This document shows positions 22,408 to 33,345 of a stretch of DNA of 64,000 bases, piece after piece; the first letter of the stretch is position 1, and each line of letters starts with the position of its first letter. Source of the stretch: Helichrysum umbraculigerum (taxonomy: Eukaryota > Streptophyta > Magnoliopsida > Asterales > Asteraceae). Made by a program: the position numbers and the translations under genes. The notes beneath the pieces are model-generated. The model was not told the origin of the DNA. It was given only the letters and a program-made list of their open reading frames with translations, and searched no databases. The stretch is taken from positions 167,203,759 to 167,267,758 of the forward strand of contig CATIUR010000003.1 of assembly GCA_949592205.1 (NCBI GenBank), read 5' to 3'.

Positions 22408-22663
22408 CTCTTTCCGTCCCAGTTTTATTGTCCTCTTTTGACTTTTAGAGTCTTTCTTTAATAACTTTTACTCTATGAATATTTTTGTTTGTGTTATATA
22501 ATATTTGATGCAAACTATATGAATGGATTGGGTTTTGAATGTATTTTAATTGTTATAATTTGCATAAAGTATTATATAACATAAACAAAAATATTCAAGG
22601 TCAAAGTTGTCAAAGAAATATTTCAAAAGTTAAAAGTGGACAATAAAACTGGGACGGATAGAG
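22408..22663. mobile_element. Stowaway MITE in the IQD fragment
   Basis: 256 bp starting CTCTTTCCGTCCCAGTTTTA and ending in the complement ACTGGGACGGATAGAG, with TA on both sides (22406-22407, 22664-22665). The paralogous IQD 3' flank (about 18068-18080) reads straight through at this point, confirming an insertion. Confidence 0.93.
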
Positions 22664-22897
22664 TAAGAAACTAAATGTCAAACTTGATGTACGTGTTGTA
22701 ACATCCCCAAATCGGGCCTAGAAGAAAAAGGTATTTTCTTTAAATTATTTATGCGATTTAAAGTTTTTACCTGTGTTTGATTTTAAATTTAATAGGTAAA
22801 TGAACCTCAGGAAATATTGTGACTATTGAAATGTTAGCTGTTTTAGATAATTTTAGGTGACGGTAAAATAAAATAATTTTCGCGCAATTGAAATTTA

Positions 22898-22981
22898 GGT
22901 TCCAGACAATAGATTTAGGACGGGTATAATATTACACTGTAAAATATTGTGAGTCGGTTCTAATAATAGAGATAGGCCGAC
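22898..22981 (+). promoter_or_regulatory. Conserved U3 box and paired RCCGAC motifs of LTR A
   Basis: GGTTCCAGACAATAGA at 22898-22913 recurs in LTRs B and C on the minus strand. About 40-60 bp downstream come GTCGG (22953) and GCCGAC (22976-22981) in inverted orientation. RCCGAC is the core bound by DREB/CBF factors (DRE/CRT). The position next to the presumed transcription start suggests a promoter role; this is inference. Confidence 0.55.
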
Positions 22982-23364
22982 CCTTTTTGCCCTCTATTGT
23001 GTTCTTCATCTAACTCTCAAAAAGAAACTCTCTTCCTCACAAATTCTTGAATACCAAATTGTTAGTGAAAAGATTAAAACAGATTGGAGCTGAAATCCCA
23101 AGTTATCATCATCATTCTAATCATCTTCTTCCTTAATAGTTGTGAGTAAGTTCTTGTTTAATCTAAATGAATGAATTAGGTTATATGTGAATTTAGTTGA
23201 ATTATATGGATTTAATGCTTGAATATTTGTTGTATGATACTATTAGATGATATTGGAAGTTTGTGTAACCCTTGGAATAACTCGAATCTGAGTTTGATGA
23301 TGATATTGTGGTAAAAATGGAGTTAGGGTTCGTGTAGGTTGGTGCAGGTGATTTTGGGCATGCG

Positions 23365-23542
23365 AACGCGATCCCACCACCTTGAGCTGGATCGCGTTAC
23401 ATAGTTATAAACTGAAATTTTTCGCATTTTCTTGTGAACGCGATCCTGACCCATTAACCGGATCGCGTTGCTCAGTGGTTTTCGGTAACAGAAAATTTTG
23501 TGAAGGGGAACGCGATCCCGAACCTATGACCCGGATCGCGTT
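23365..23542. repeat. Three GC-rich hairpins at 72-bp spacing in LTR A
   Basis: Each unit has left arm AACGCGATCC and right arm GGATCGCGTT separated by 13-14 bases. Left arms start at 23365, 23437 and 23509, exactly 72 bp apart. Loops and inter-hairpin sequence are not obviously related. Confidence 0.9.
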
Positions 23543-25294
23543 TGTCTTTGTTATTTTGACAAATTTGATGTTTTGTGAAATTGTTAGAATTCAATACTTA
23601 TATCATTTATCCATTGATATTTCTTGATTTTTGATGTAAGTATTTAAGTATAGATATAATTTGAATTATGAAACAAGTATTAACTTGTGTTTTGATTGTG
23701 TTTACAGAGGCACCGAAGACTCAATAAAATAAGATCTTTGAGTTTGGAGACTGAAACGAGACAGGTGAGTGGACTGGTTCTCACAATTTAATCTTGGTGT
23801 TAACAGTTAGTTGCATCAATTTTAAGTTGCTTGTATTGACTGACTTATCGTTACGTTAATGATAGGATTATTGATTAAACTTGTGGTTTGACGGATTGAT
23901 TGATTTCTAGTGAATAATTCCATGATAGGTTGGAATGACAGAGGTCAATTTTGGGTTTAGTTGCTATAGGTTAATCCTTATGGGTCGGATGAACATTCGT
24001 TGTGAATTAATCCATATTGGTTAAAGATAGCAATAAACTATCGGTAAAAATCTCTGTATTGGCCTGCAGTTGATTATTAAGTGTTCTTGGAGTGCCACCG
24101 CGGACTGAGGGTATCTCAAGAACCACCGATCCTCTGTTTGATTGTTTATTTAGATGATTGTTGTGAATCGATTGTTATACAAAGTTAGATTGTTAGATTT
24201 AGTTCATTCACTTAGCTTTGTGCTAATTCCACACCTACTCTTGCAGGTTAACTTTTGGGATATGATTAGGCAAATGGTGTTGTTTTGAAGAAATGTTTGA
24301 CAATGGGAACTCTAATCGCTTTGGATAAATCATGTTTTGTTAACATAACACCCAGTTATTGTATTAGCGTTGTAATTATACTTAATACTTATAAACTTGT
24401 AATGTTTTGGTATGACTAAATGTCATATATATATAATGTTATATATCTATATTGGTATAAAAGGGGATTTACGCTTCCGAGTAGAAAATAAAAAAAAAAA
24501 AAAATGTGTCTTAAATTGTGGGGTGTTATACGTGTGATGTTGAATCAGTCAAATGTAAGAGATAATATAATTTATTTATTATTAATCTCTTCTCTCTTAT
24601 ATCTCTCTTCTTTCTTATCTATTAAAAGAGAGTGGATATTAATTAATCTTAGTGCTTAAGAATTAATCCTTGTCATCCATGTTTTAGGTTAACCTAATCT
24701 AGACCATTGATTCAAAGTAGCCTGAGATTAATTAAGCTTGAAAATAATTTACATCAAAATTTCACTAATACCCTTATTAATTACATGTTGGGATTAGTCA
24801 ACAAACTCATTTAATACATTTCATTTTAATATTTAATGTTCTAATTTAATGGTGTTCAAAATCCATCCCAATTTATTGTCTATATATTTTGTTTATTTTT
24901 TTTACATGATATACTACTTTATAACCCGCGAAATCGCGGGCTCATTCATATTTTTCTTGTTCAATTGATCGCAATAACATGATACGTTAATATATTCAAC
25001 AATACTTGTTTTAGTATGGGATTTATAATATCTGTGTTGTGTGTAATGACTATGCAGTAATACTAACGCATTATTGTGACCTGCTTGAGATAAGGATTTT
25101 AAATTTTTTTCGAAGCAATATAAATACATGTAATTAAAAAACTATCTAACATAACTATTTTTTACTTTTATATCTTAGGAACCAAAAATAGTACGTAATG
25201 TTAACTTAGTCATATGAATAAAGATACAATTGAAATTTACTTATAAGTTATCTTAATAACTTTAAGCTCTTAGTATTCAATATATTATGCATTA

Positions 25295-25515
25295 GAGTAA
25301 ATTCTTTAAATAGTCCCCGTGATTTTCACCGATTTACAAAAACAGTCCCTAAACTTCTTTTTTCATTTTTTCAATATAATAAGTTTACGTTTTACTCGAA
25401 AATGGTCTCTCCTTCACCTAATAAGACTAAAGTATCCTTCCTTTTGTCATTTTTGGATAGTCACGATTTAAACGGTTAAAGGGTATTTTAGTCATTTTAG
25501 GTGGATGAGGGACCA
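25295..25515. mobile_element. Degenerate one-ended remnant of the MULE-2 family
   Basis: Starts GAGTAAATTCTTTAAATAGT and continues with CAGTCCCTAAACTT, TCGAAAATGGTCTCTCCTTC and TTTTAGTCATTTTAGGTGG, matching the TIR and subterminal sequence of the element at 20748-21959 (left TIR plus part of an inverted one). The right end is missing. Confidence 0.6.
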
Positions 25516-26933
25516 CATGAAAAAGTATTTTAGAAAAGATGTCTGATATACTTTTAAATAGAAAGTATTTTATCACATGAAAAAAGAAGAAGTTAAGGTT
25601 GATTACTTAAATCAAGTTGAAAAGTAACAAATTAAGACGTTTTACCGACATGCAAACCGAGAAATGAGTAAATATATGGTTAGCAAACAGAATAATCATT
25701 AAATGGTCCTCTATGACAATTAAAAAATGAATAAAAATAAATAGTCTTACTCATCGTGCTTATTGTTTGCGCTCTCATATGTTACAATGATTGAAATAAT
25801 GTAGATTTAATTAAAAACATCAAGTCCATAGCATTCTGAGTTGATGTACAATCGAACACCAAAAAATTGGCTTGAAACTTGAAGTCCCTCTGTGTATAAA
25901 AAGTTGAATTATACTATTAGTTTACAAATAATGTACATATTTAAAATTGAAAAAGAAGTGTAAACTACATCAAATGGACATACTTCAGTCTGATAGTTTG
26001 GCGTTCGGAATGAGAATGACTACATGATTTGTGGTATGTTCATTCCTAGGAATGAAATCTTGTAACTGCATAGCATGTTCACTCCAAACATTGCAGTTAA
26101 CCTTCTTTCCTTTGCAAAGTAAGAATGAGGAAGTTAGACAGATAACTAATAATAACAGTAAAATTATAAATTGTATAGTAAAATGTGTACAGAAGATCAT
26201 GCATGTAGCTCAAAATCGAGTGACTTAGTTTCTTTCCCATCCTCTCTATTGATATTCATAGGTTTGCTTGACACAAGGTGCCCAACGACATCTACGTATA
26301 TAAATTTCAATTTTGTGAGCCCAATTAACGAAAAGTTGGTAATTAAAAAAGGACATATATTTGAAAATCGTGTCATTAAAATATTTAAGTTATCAAAATA
26401 AGTCAATTAAAGGTGTAATTAGTAGTTCATTTTTTCTCTTTCGATTTTTGATCGGTTTAAGCTGATGTGAGGCTTAAATCTCAAATATTCAATTTGTACA
26501 TGACATTTGTAACCTAGAAAACATACGACATAAACACTAATTTTACCTTTTGAGTGTTTAAACCCCGAATTTTATTTTTAGTGTTTAATCCTTTTCTGAT
26601 ACAATTTCAATATGTTTCATCCTTTTATGGCACGTTTTCAAAAATGAAACGGTAATTTTACCCTAATTAAACTTTTCTGACAATTTAAATCATTTTATGA
26701 CCCGATTTTAAAATGTGAGTGCTTTTTGGGCATCGACAAAACATATATTCCTTTTATTATCAAATGTTGACAACTTGATTACCTTTTTTTGACCATTTAC
26801 CCTTTTTATGTTGTAATTGGGCTTCCATAATCTTTTTTGCAAGTGTTAACCGTTGTGCAACATATTTATTAAGTTATTAATGGGTTGATGAATTTTTATG
26901 TAGCATATATGCGTATGACCTAATAAAGTACAC

Positions 26934-26959
26934 AAACACACACACACACACATATAATA

Positions 26960-27031
<72 letters not shown>
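26934..27031. repeat. Compound microsatellite (CA)n, (AAT)n, (ATT)n
   Basis: A CA tract is followed by about 10 AAT units that switch to about 12 ATT units, giving a perfect inverted AT-rich hairpin. The same AAT-to-ATT switch is seen at 35352-35460. Confidence 0.9.
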
Positions 27032-27036
<5 letters not shown>

Positions 27037-28524
27037 ATTTGTTTGTTTAATACAATACTTGCTGGAAAATTATATTAATGAAAATAAATTTATAACCGAA
27101 TTCATTCATATATTTTGTATCAGTTATAACACCCCTCATTTGACATCCATTTAATATAATATATCGGAAGCGCATGTCCAACAAACCATTTGTAATTTAC
27201 ATCATTTTACAACTATATAAAATTCAACTTATTTTAAACCATAGTTTAACAACATGGGTGTTATATAAAACAAAAGATATCATTGATTTATACAAATCAA
27301 ATCAAATATCAGAGTAACGCCTTTTGGTCAAACATTCCTTCCAGCCCAACTTCTTGCCCACCCAAATATCTCAATAACCTGCAAGAAGTGTTAATGTGGG
27401 GGATTAGCATAAAGCTAAGTGAATGAATAATTAATCAACAGTTCAATTTAGCATAACAACTTTGTATACAACAACTAACCTGAAACATCCAAGTATACAA
27501 TACAACTATTCAACAACTCAACTTGGCAACTAGTCAACTTATCAACTAGTCAACTCATCAAGTGGTCAACCTATCAGCAAGTCCACTTATCAACAATGCA
27601 ACTGTTCAACTAAAGCACAACTTAGTAATGAGGATCGGTGGCTCTTGGGATATCATAATACCAGGGGATTCCCCAAGAACACTTATCCAACCATATCCGA
27701 ATGGCCATAACGGACGAGACCGATAGCTAATTGTTATCATCAACCAACACAGGAGATGTGTTAAATCTTGAATGACAATTAGCTCAACCAACCAGATCAA
27801 CCCGTTGACCTCATTAGCAACTGATGCCCGAAGGCCAATAATAACAACAAACAACAGGAGGTCAACTTTCCTCAGTGATCACATTTTTATCAAGTCATCA
27901 GACCAAGCAACATATCAACAGTATTATTACTAACTACAGTAATCATCATGACAACTAAAACAGTAATAATACATTACTCGTTGTAACCAAACTCGTTACA
28001 ACTAAATTAGACTGAGGATAAAAGATCCACTCACCGAATACCTCAGTCGTCCACTCAGTAGTCTAATATCACTGAGTCTTCTGTGTATCTGAAAACATCA
28101 CAGATTAACACAAGTTAGTAAATTGTCTCAACTGATAACACTTAGGTAATTAATATTGTTACACAATCATTTATACCATTAATTACCCACCATTTAAGGT
28201 CACATTATTCAACCGCTTAAATTATAACATAATTACATGTATCAGGTGATCCCGAAGATCATAGGAAACAACAGTTCAATTCGGAACATAATCAACAAGT
28301 CCCGAAATAAGGTTCAAAAACTGTAAAATGCCATTTTCGACCCCTAAACGACCCCGAATGGCCAAAAACCACCTAGACTCTTAAAATAGAGCTTTGACCA
28401 TTTAGTCGTTTTCGAGTGACCATGTAAATTTCAACCCTATATGAGTTAATGAAATTCGACACTCAGTCGTGACCCTGAAAACACTTTACGCTTTTTCAAA
28501 ATTTGCAAACCAACTTTTAGCATA

Positions 28525-28666
28525 GGATCCGCCGAATCAATCCTGGATCCGCCGGATACAAAAATAACACTAGGATCCACCGGATCACCACCAAAACACA
28601 AGATCCGCCGAATCACCCACGAAATCAATGGATCCGCCGGATCAGGGTTAGGATCCGTCGGATCAA
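28525..28666. repeat. Six GGATCCGCCGGATC-type units in LTR B
   Basis: Units start at about 28525, 28545, 28571, 28599, 28630 and 28651, with variants GGATCCGCCGAATC, GGATCCACCGGATC and GGATCCGTCGGATC. Each is nearly self-complementary (GATCC...GGATC). Confidence 0.88.
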
Positions 28667-29040
28667 GCCCCTTTTCTGCCATATGTACGAGCTGTAAACA
28701 TAACCCAGCTCGAATTCTAACTAAATTACACAACAATTCCAGCTTCTAAATGATCTAATATAGCTATTAACATCAGCTATCAGTAATAGATTCATATATC
28801 AGCTTCAATTTCATCACAATTATCAATCTTAGGATTTGAACCAAAATCAATCAAACCAAATTCAAGAACACTTACCACTTGATTGAAGAACTAGATTATG
28901 AACTAGTATGAATCAAGATCACAAACTCCAGATCAATATTACAGCTTCAATTTGATTCGAATTAGGTATAACAGTGAATAGTTTTATGGTTTCTTGAAGT
29001 TTCAAAGGGACGTACGTACTAACTTTCTAATTAAGGAAAG

Positions 29041-29114
29041 TTTATAAATATAGGTCGGCCACCGACCCCGTATCCACTTAAAACCAATCCCTTATAACTC
29101 TATTGTCTGGAACC
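29041..29114 (-). promoter_or_regulatory. Conserved U3 box, inverted RCCGAC pair and TATA of LTR B
   Basis: Reading minus: GGTTCCAGACAATAGA at 29114-29099, then GTCGGT and GCCGAC facing each other (GGTCGGTGGCCGACC, 29067-29053), then TATTTATAAA near 29050. Same order as in LTRs A and C. Confidence 0.6.
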
Positions 29115-29453
29115 CAGAAACCATTTGCGAGTCCAAACATTTTATTTTACCGTCAACTTTATAAATTTACAACAATTAATAATTTATCTGTCACAATGGA
29201 ATATTTAACTCCTATTCCAATTATTTTCAACTAATTCAAACAATATTATTTCCAAACACATTAAATAATAATTTAAATCAGGAAATAATATAAAACGACC
29301 AAGTCCACTTTGAGGATGTTACATCGGTTATCTTAACAAAATATTCAAGATTAAAGTTGAAAAGGAAAAAACTTTAAAAAGTCAAACTAGACAATTATTT
29401 AAGACGTAGGTAGTATTATTTAGACTGTGTAGTTCTTAATCTTTTGTTTGCAG

Positions 29454-29922
29454 GCATCGTCACATGAATGCATTAATTCTAATGCTACAGACTTTCATAG
29501 TGTTCAAGAAGACCGATCCATGTTAGCCGAACAAAAGGTACACATAAAACCGTTAAGCTTTTACAATTGAATATCGCTGTGCAATTACTTTAATTAACTA
29601 ATATACATTGATGTATAAAAAAGAAATAAAAAGAGAGACGTGCACAGGTACTTAAAGCTATGAAGAGGTGCAATTTTAGAAAGAAGGTAACCTATTTGAA
29701 TATTTAGCCATTCCACTTCTATTGTTTTACATTTTATTATTATATATTTTTGATAATATGGATTATAAAAACTCGAACTTTATTCATTATGTTTAATTGT
29801 TATCAATCTTATTATAAGTTGTTGATGTTGTAGAATTGTACCTGTGTTTTTTTAAAAATCTTTAGGAATGTTACAATCATTTGGAACAAAATCAAGTAAA
29901 ATTCGAGCAACTTAAGAAGTAG
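29454..29922 (+). pseudogene. Captured gene fragment with three spliced exons inside the Helitron
   Basis: Three blocks with consensus splice borders read in one phase-0 frame. Exon 1 29454-29537 (after TTTGCAG, before GTACAC) encodes 28 aa including QEDRSMLAEQK. Exon 2 29648-29686 (after GTGCACAG, before GTAACC) encodes VLKAMKRCNFRKK. Exon 3 29866-29922 (after CTTTAG) encodes ECYNHLEQNQVKFEQLKK and ends TAG. Charged residues suggest a coiled coil at the C-terminus of some host protein; the parent gene is not recognised. Upstream exons were not found within the Helitron, so it is probably a transduplicated 3' fragment. Confidence 0.55.
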
Positions 29923-30964
29923 GTCCATGATGAATGAAAGAAGATAAATTTTTAAATCATTAAAATAGTTTCTTTAGGGTAAATTTTTCACGGTAATTTG
30001 ATGAATATAAGTATTAAAGTGGATCGACCTCATAATTATAACGGTGTATTATTTATCATACTAAAACTCATAGTGTTACGTATCACACTTTGATGAAACC
30101 TATAAAGTAAACATAATCATACATTGTCTAAAAGTAATTTTTTTTTCATAGTTTTACAAATTGATAATTAATAGTGTTATGTTATTATGTGTCTACTAAA
30201 CAGTGTCATTAGAATTTTTCATAAGTTATGGTCGTTGGTTAAAAGAACATTTTATATAGACGACTGAACTTAAGAAAGTAATTTACTCGGGACATACTGA
30301 TAGTCTAATTCAACCACTCGTTGAAAAAACAATTTTTAAAGTTTAGTGAAATGTTTACGATCAAAAGATTAATTGCTAAACGTGATGTACTTCATATCGT
30401 ATATGAAATGTGGGCATCATTTGCTGGAGGTTGTATTATGTGGATTGGTGGATTCTGTCGATCAGAACTAATAAAGATACGATATTTCATTAGTTTCATT
30501 ATTAATTTTATTTTCTACTCATAATTTGCTTTTTGGATATTTTTTCTAAATTTCGTAACTGCTATTGTGTTACATCAATGTATATTAAATTTAGTAAATT
30601 TCTAAAATGATATTCAAAACTGCTATTGTGTTATATTGAAACAGATATTCAAAACTTGTTTCCAACACTTGATTTTAAGCATTATTATCATTTTTCAACA
30701 AGGATCAACGTATATAAAGTATACAAAGTGCATTTTTCATCCAAAATTGTTATTTACTAATATAGATAATCGTGTTTCTACGTAATTATTTTGAAAGTAA
30801 CTTCAAGCACTAAACCTCACTTTACTAATTTGATCACTTAATTGCTTTGAGTAATTTTTGACCAAAACAATTTTGTAACCGTTTTAAACTTTTTGACATT
30901 GCTTATTCATTAAACTTTTGTAACCGTTTTAATTAGCCATCAAATTTTGCGGGTTATGATCTAG

Positions 30965-31901
30965 TTATTATTAATATTATTAACATTATAATTGGTTGTT
31001 CATAGTTTTCTATTGATATTATTATTTAAAAAAGAAAATTATCAGACAAATAGATAAAAAGTCGAATGTTTATGACAACTTCTGGCGAATAAATCAATAT
31101 GAGCATACGGAGTAGAAGCTAGCTTCTTCATCAATATTTTGGCTTGAGAACAATGCTCGACAGCGTCCTTTCACGCTGTAACGTTGTTTTGAACGGCGTT
31201 ATGGACAATGTTTTAGAGGACTCTTTGATATTAAATGTTGTTTTATTCTCCTTTTACTTATTATTCTAATTTTTCACACACATATTAATAAAAAAAAATC
31301 AAAATAGATTTTGAGAACACTGTAAACTCAACATCCTGTATACCTCCATTTTCTCAATAACAACATTCCTGTAAGATTATTGTAAAAACTGTGACAATAC
31401 ACCCTGTGCTCTATAGCTCATAAAATATGTATTTAACGTAATAGAAACTAGTCAGAGTGAAACATATAACAAATAGATTAAGTATTCTAGATTAAATCTA
31501 TATTTAAATTTAAATTTAATATAATATGATATCTATTAACTGATTTAAACCCGATTGTTATGGATGATACCGATCAAGTAACCTAATTCGTAAAAGAATG
31601 GAACAACTTTAGAGATAGGAATAAAATAAAATAATAATAAATACAGTATTAATGATTTGATATCGATTGAGATCGTGTATAAGTCGCATAATCATTAAGA
31701 CGATGTTGTTCAAGATATACAAATCTATCTATATGTATATATTAATAAGATTAACATCTAATTATAAATAGCATTTAATTGTTAAACAAAGCAAATCTGA
31801 ATTGAATTAAATTAACATCCGATAGCATATTAAATGCTAAATAAATTCAATAGTAAACAAATGAATTCCTAATGAGGATGAACAATGGAATTTTATTTAC
31901 G
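30965..31901. other. Duplicated spacer between the IQD fragment and the intact NHL gene
   Basis: Resumes the IQD 3' flank after the Helitron. 31035-31135 matches 18480-18580. The rest is AT-rich spacer without a supported gene. Confidence 0.6.
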
Positions 31902-31903
31902 GA

Positions 31904-32200
31904 GATCACCCAAATATATCATTCTGTTTTTGTAGATCATCCAAATTCATATGTTGTTCCAAATCTAACAAATCTAACTAAAAAGTCATCGATAAATGTA
32001 AAATGACACAAATGCCCGTGTATTCGTAATTAATGATGTTTATATTAAAAAAAAAAAAAAAAAAAAAAACATTTCAGAATGTAGAGGTATTTGTGTCATT
32101 CTACATTTTTTCGGTGAGTTTATAACTGAATTTGGTATTTATGGACAAAATACAAACTTGATCGAATGGCCTACAAAATAGAATGACATAGTTGGTTGGC
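31904..32200. mobile_element. Probable MITE with about 110-bp diverged TIRs
   Basis: The left half (TCATTCTGTTTTTGTAGATC, AAAATGACACAAATGCCC) and right half (TTTGTGTCATTCTACA, CTACAAAATAGAATGACATA) are inverted and about 70-75% alike, around a poly(A) run at 32047-32069. No exact target duplication was found. Not seen in the paralogous region before 19814. Confidence 0.5.
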
Positions 32201-32607
32201 GAATGTATAATCCCATTAAAAATATTTAAGGGTGGGACGATCTTATAATTAATTTAGATTTAGATATAGGTAGATTTCCGTGAAGAACTAATTAATATTC
32301 TTAACTTGCTTATAATTAGAAGATTCTCAATATAATAAAGATGGAATTCCTAATTTAAAAGATGTGACTTGGGAGATAACTTTAGACAACATAAGATCGA
32401 CGCTTATTATTTTTCATTAAAAAAAGGGAAGCAAAATTTTTGTTAGTTATATAATTTACAAAATTAATAAATTAACCTACCATAATAACACAGACAATTA
32501 GGCTATCTATGTTATTACATCAACCCATATATCTACGTACTCGCAATCACCTTCTCTAAAAAACCTTCAATTCGAACGCCCTAACACATTATTCTTTAGT
32601 TTCGACA

Positions 32608-33345
32608 ATGGCACCGACGCCGGAACAAACAACCAACGAATCCTCCACAATGGCACCGTCGTCGGAACAACCAACCAATGTATCCTCTGACCGTTCCGGC
32701 ATCAAGCTTATTTTCATATCTATCTTCTTGATCATGATCTTATGCACTTATATACTCTCCTTAATTAGTCCACATATCCCCGAAATCCAAGTTAATAGCG
32801 TTAGCTTGACCCGGTTCACAATCTCGGATAAAAACCGCACTTTATACTACAACTTTGTGATTAACATGACATTTTATAACCCTAACAAAAATTACGGGAT
32901 CTATCATGATAAAGTTGAAGTCGACGCAATGTATCAAGGACAACGATTGGGTACGACGGAGATCCAAGGGTTTTATCTAGGGCATAACAAGGAGAATAAT
33001 GATTGTTATAATAATGTTAGTGTGGTGTTTAAAGGTGAGCAAGTAGTTGTGTTTAATGATACCGAGATATCAAAATATAAGTTGGAGAATAATGATCATG
33101 TCTATAGTATTGATCTGAAATTGAGGTTGAAGACTAGGTTTAAAGTTTGGTGGGCTAAAACGTCAAAATTCAAAGGTAAATTGGAATATTGTGATCGTGA
33201 TATAAAAGTTCCGTTGATTGGTACGAGTAGTTGGAATCCGAAAATAGACACGTGTCGTTTTGATTGGTACACATTCGGGAGGGTTATACTTATAATAATG
33301 TTTTGTATTGCATTTGTATATTTCATGTATCTAGAATTGTCGTGA
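32608..33345 (+). CDS. LEA_2/NHL (NDR1/HIN1-like) membrane protein, intact copy
   Basis: A 245-aa single-exon ORF. A hydrophilic N-terminus of 28 residues is a 14-residue repeat (MAPTPEQTTNESST / MAPSSEQPTNVSSD, 42 bp each). A membrane anchor spans about 32-54 (FISIFLIMILCTYILSLI). The LEA_2-type domain follows (about 64-200), with VNSVSLTRFTISD, MTFYNPNKNYGIYHDKVEV and EIQGFYLG; NPN..YGIY.D is the typical NHL motif. Several N-glycosylation sequons (NRT, NMT, NVS, NDT) suit an extracellular domain. A second hydrophobic segment ends the protein (VILIIMFCIAFVYFMYL). Family role: plasma membrane, often defence-related; specific function unknown. The tandem partner at 19877 is frameshifted, so this is the only working copy here. 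Confidence 0.9.
   Translation: MAPTPEQTTNESSTMAPSSEQPTNVSSDRSGIKLIFISIFLIMILCTYILSLISPHIPEIQVNSVSLTRFTISDKNRTLYYNFVINMTFYNPNKNYGIYHDKVEVDAMYQGQRLGTTEIQGFYLGHNKENNDCYNNVSVVFKGEQVVVFNDTEISKYKLENNDHVYSIDLKLRLKTRFKVWWAKTSKFKGKLEYCDRDIKVPLIGTSSWNPKIDTCRFDWYTFGRVILIIMFCIAFVYFMYLELS

Larger units (their letters stand above)
22697..24530 (+). mobile_element. Solo LTR (element A), plus sense
   Basis: 1834 bp starting TGTAACATCCCC and ending GGGGTGTTATA, flanked by the exact 5-bp duplication CGTGT (22692-22696, 24531-24535). The paralogous site in the IQD 3' flank is uninterrupted. Landmarks in order are the box GGTTCCAGACAATAGA (22898), paired GTCGG/GCCGAC (22953, 22976), a putative leader donor GTGAGTAAG (23142), three GC-rich hairpins (23365-23542), a putative acceptor TTTACAG (23707), and AGGTGAGTGGACTGG (23763). 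Confidence 0.92.
27125..29323 (-). mobile_element. Solo LTR (element B), minus sense
   Basis: 2199 bp with TATAACACCCC at the left and GAGGATGTTACA at the right, the reverse complement of the ends of LTR A. The 5-bp duplication is TCAGT/TCGGT with one mismatch (27120-27124, 29324-29328). On the minus strand: box GGTTCCAGACAATAGA (29114-29099), GTCGGTGGCCGAC, TATA-like TATATTTATAAAC (about 29050), putative intron 28875 to 28089, and six GGATCCGCCGGATC-type units inside that intron. Nested in the Helitron. Confidence 0.85.
24586..30964 (+). mobile_element. Non-autonomous Helitron carrying captured exons
   Basis: Starts TCTCTTCTCTCTTATATC after A (24585) and ends GCGGGTTATGATCTAG before T (30965): 5'-TC, 3'-CTRR and A/T insertion as in Helitrons. 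The 3' hairpin is partly degenerate. The paralogous IQD 3' flank reads TATTATTAA|TTTAATATTAATATT with nothing between, which matches the flanks here and fixes both ends. It contains a solo LTR (27125-29323), a MULE remnant (25295) and a spliced gene fragment (29454-29922). No Rep/helicase coding region. A second Helitron-like 3' hairpin in minus orientation (CCCGCGAAATCGCGGG, 24923-24938) suggests nesting of related elements. Confidence 0.82.

Noticed and set aside
23382..23627. 81-aa ORF with repeated ERDPDP words
   Set aside because: Product of the GC-rich hairpin repeats in solo LTR A.
28446..28736. 96-aa ORF with DP-repeats
   Set aside because: Product of the GGATCCGCC repeats in solo LTR B.
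30321..30524. 67-aa ORF inside the Helitron
   Set aside because: No splice context, family motif or paralogue seen.
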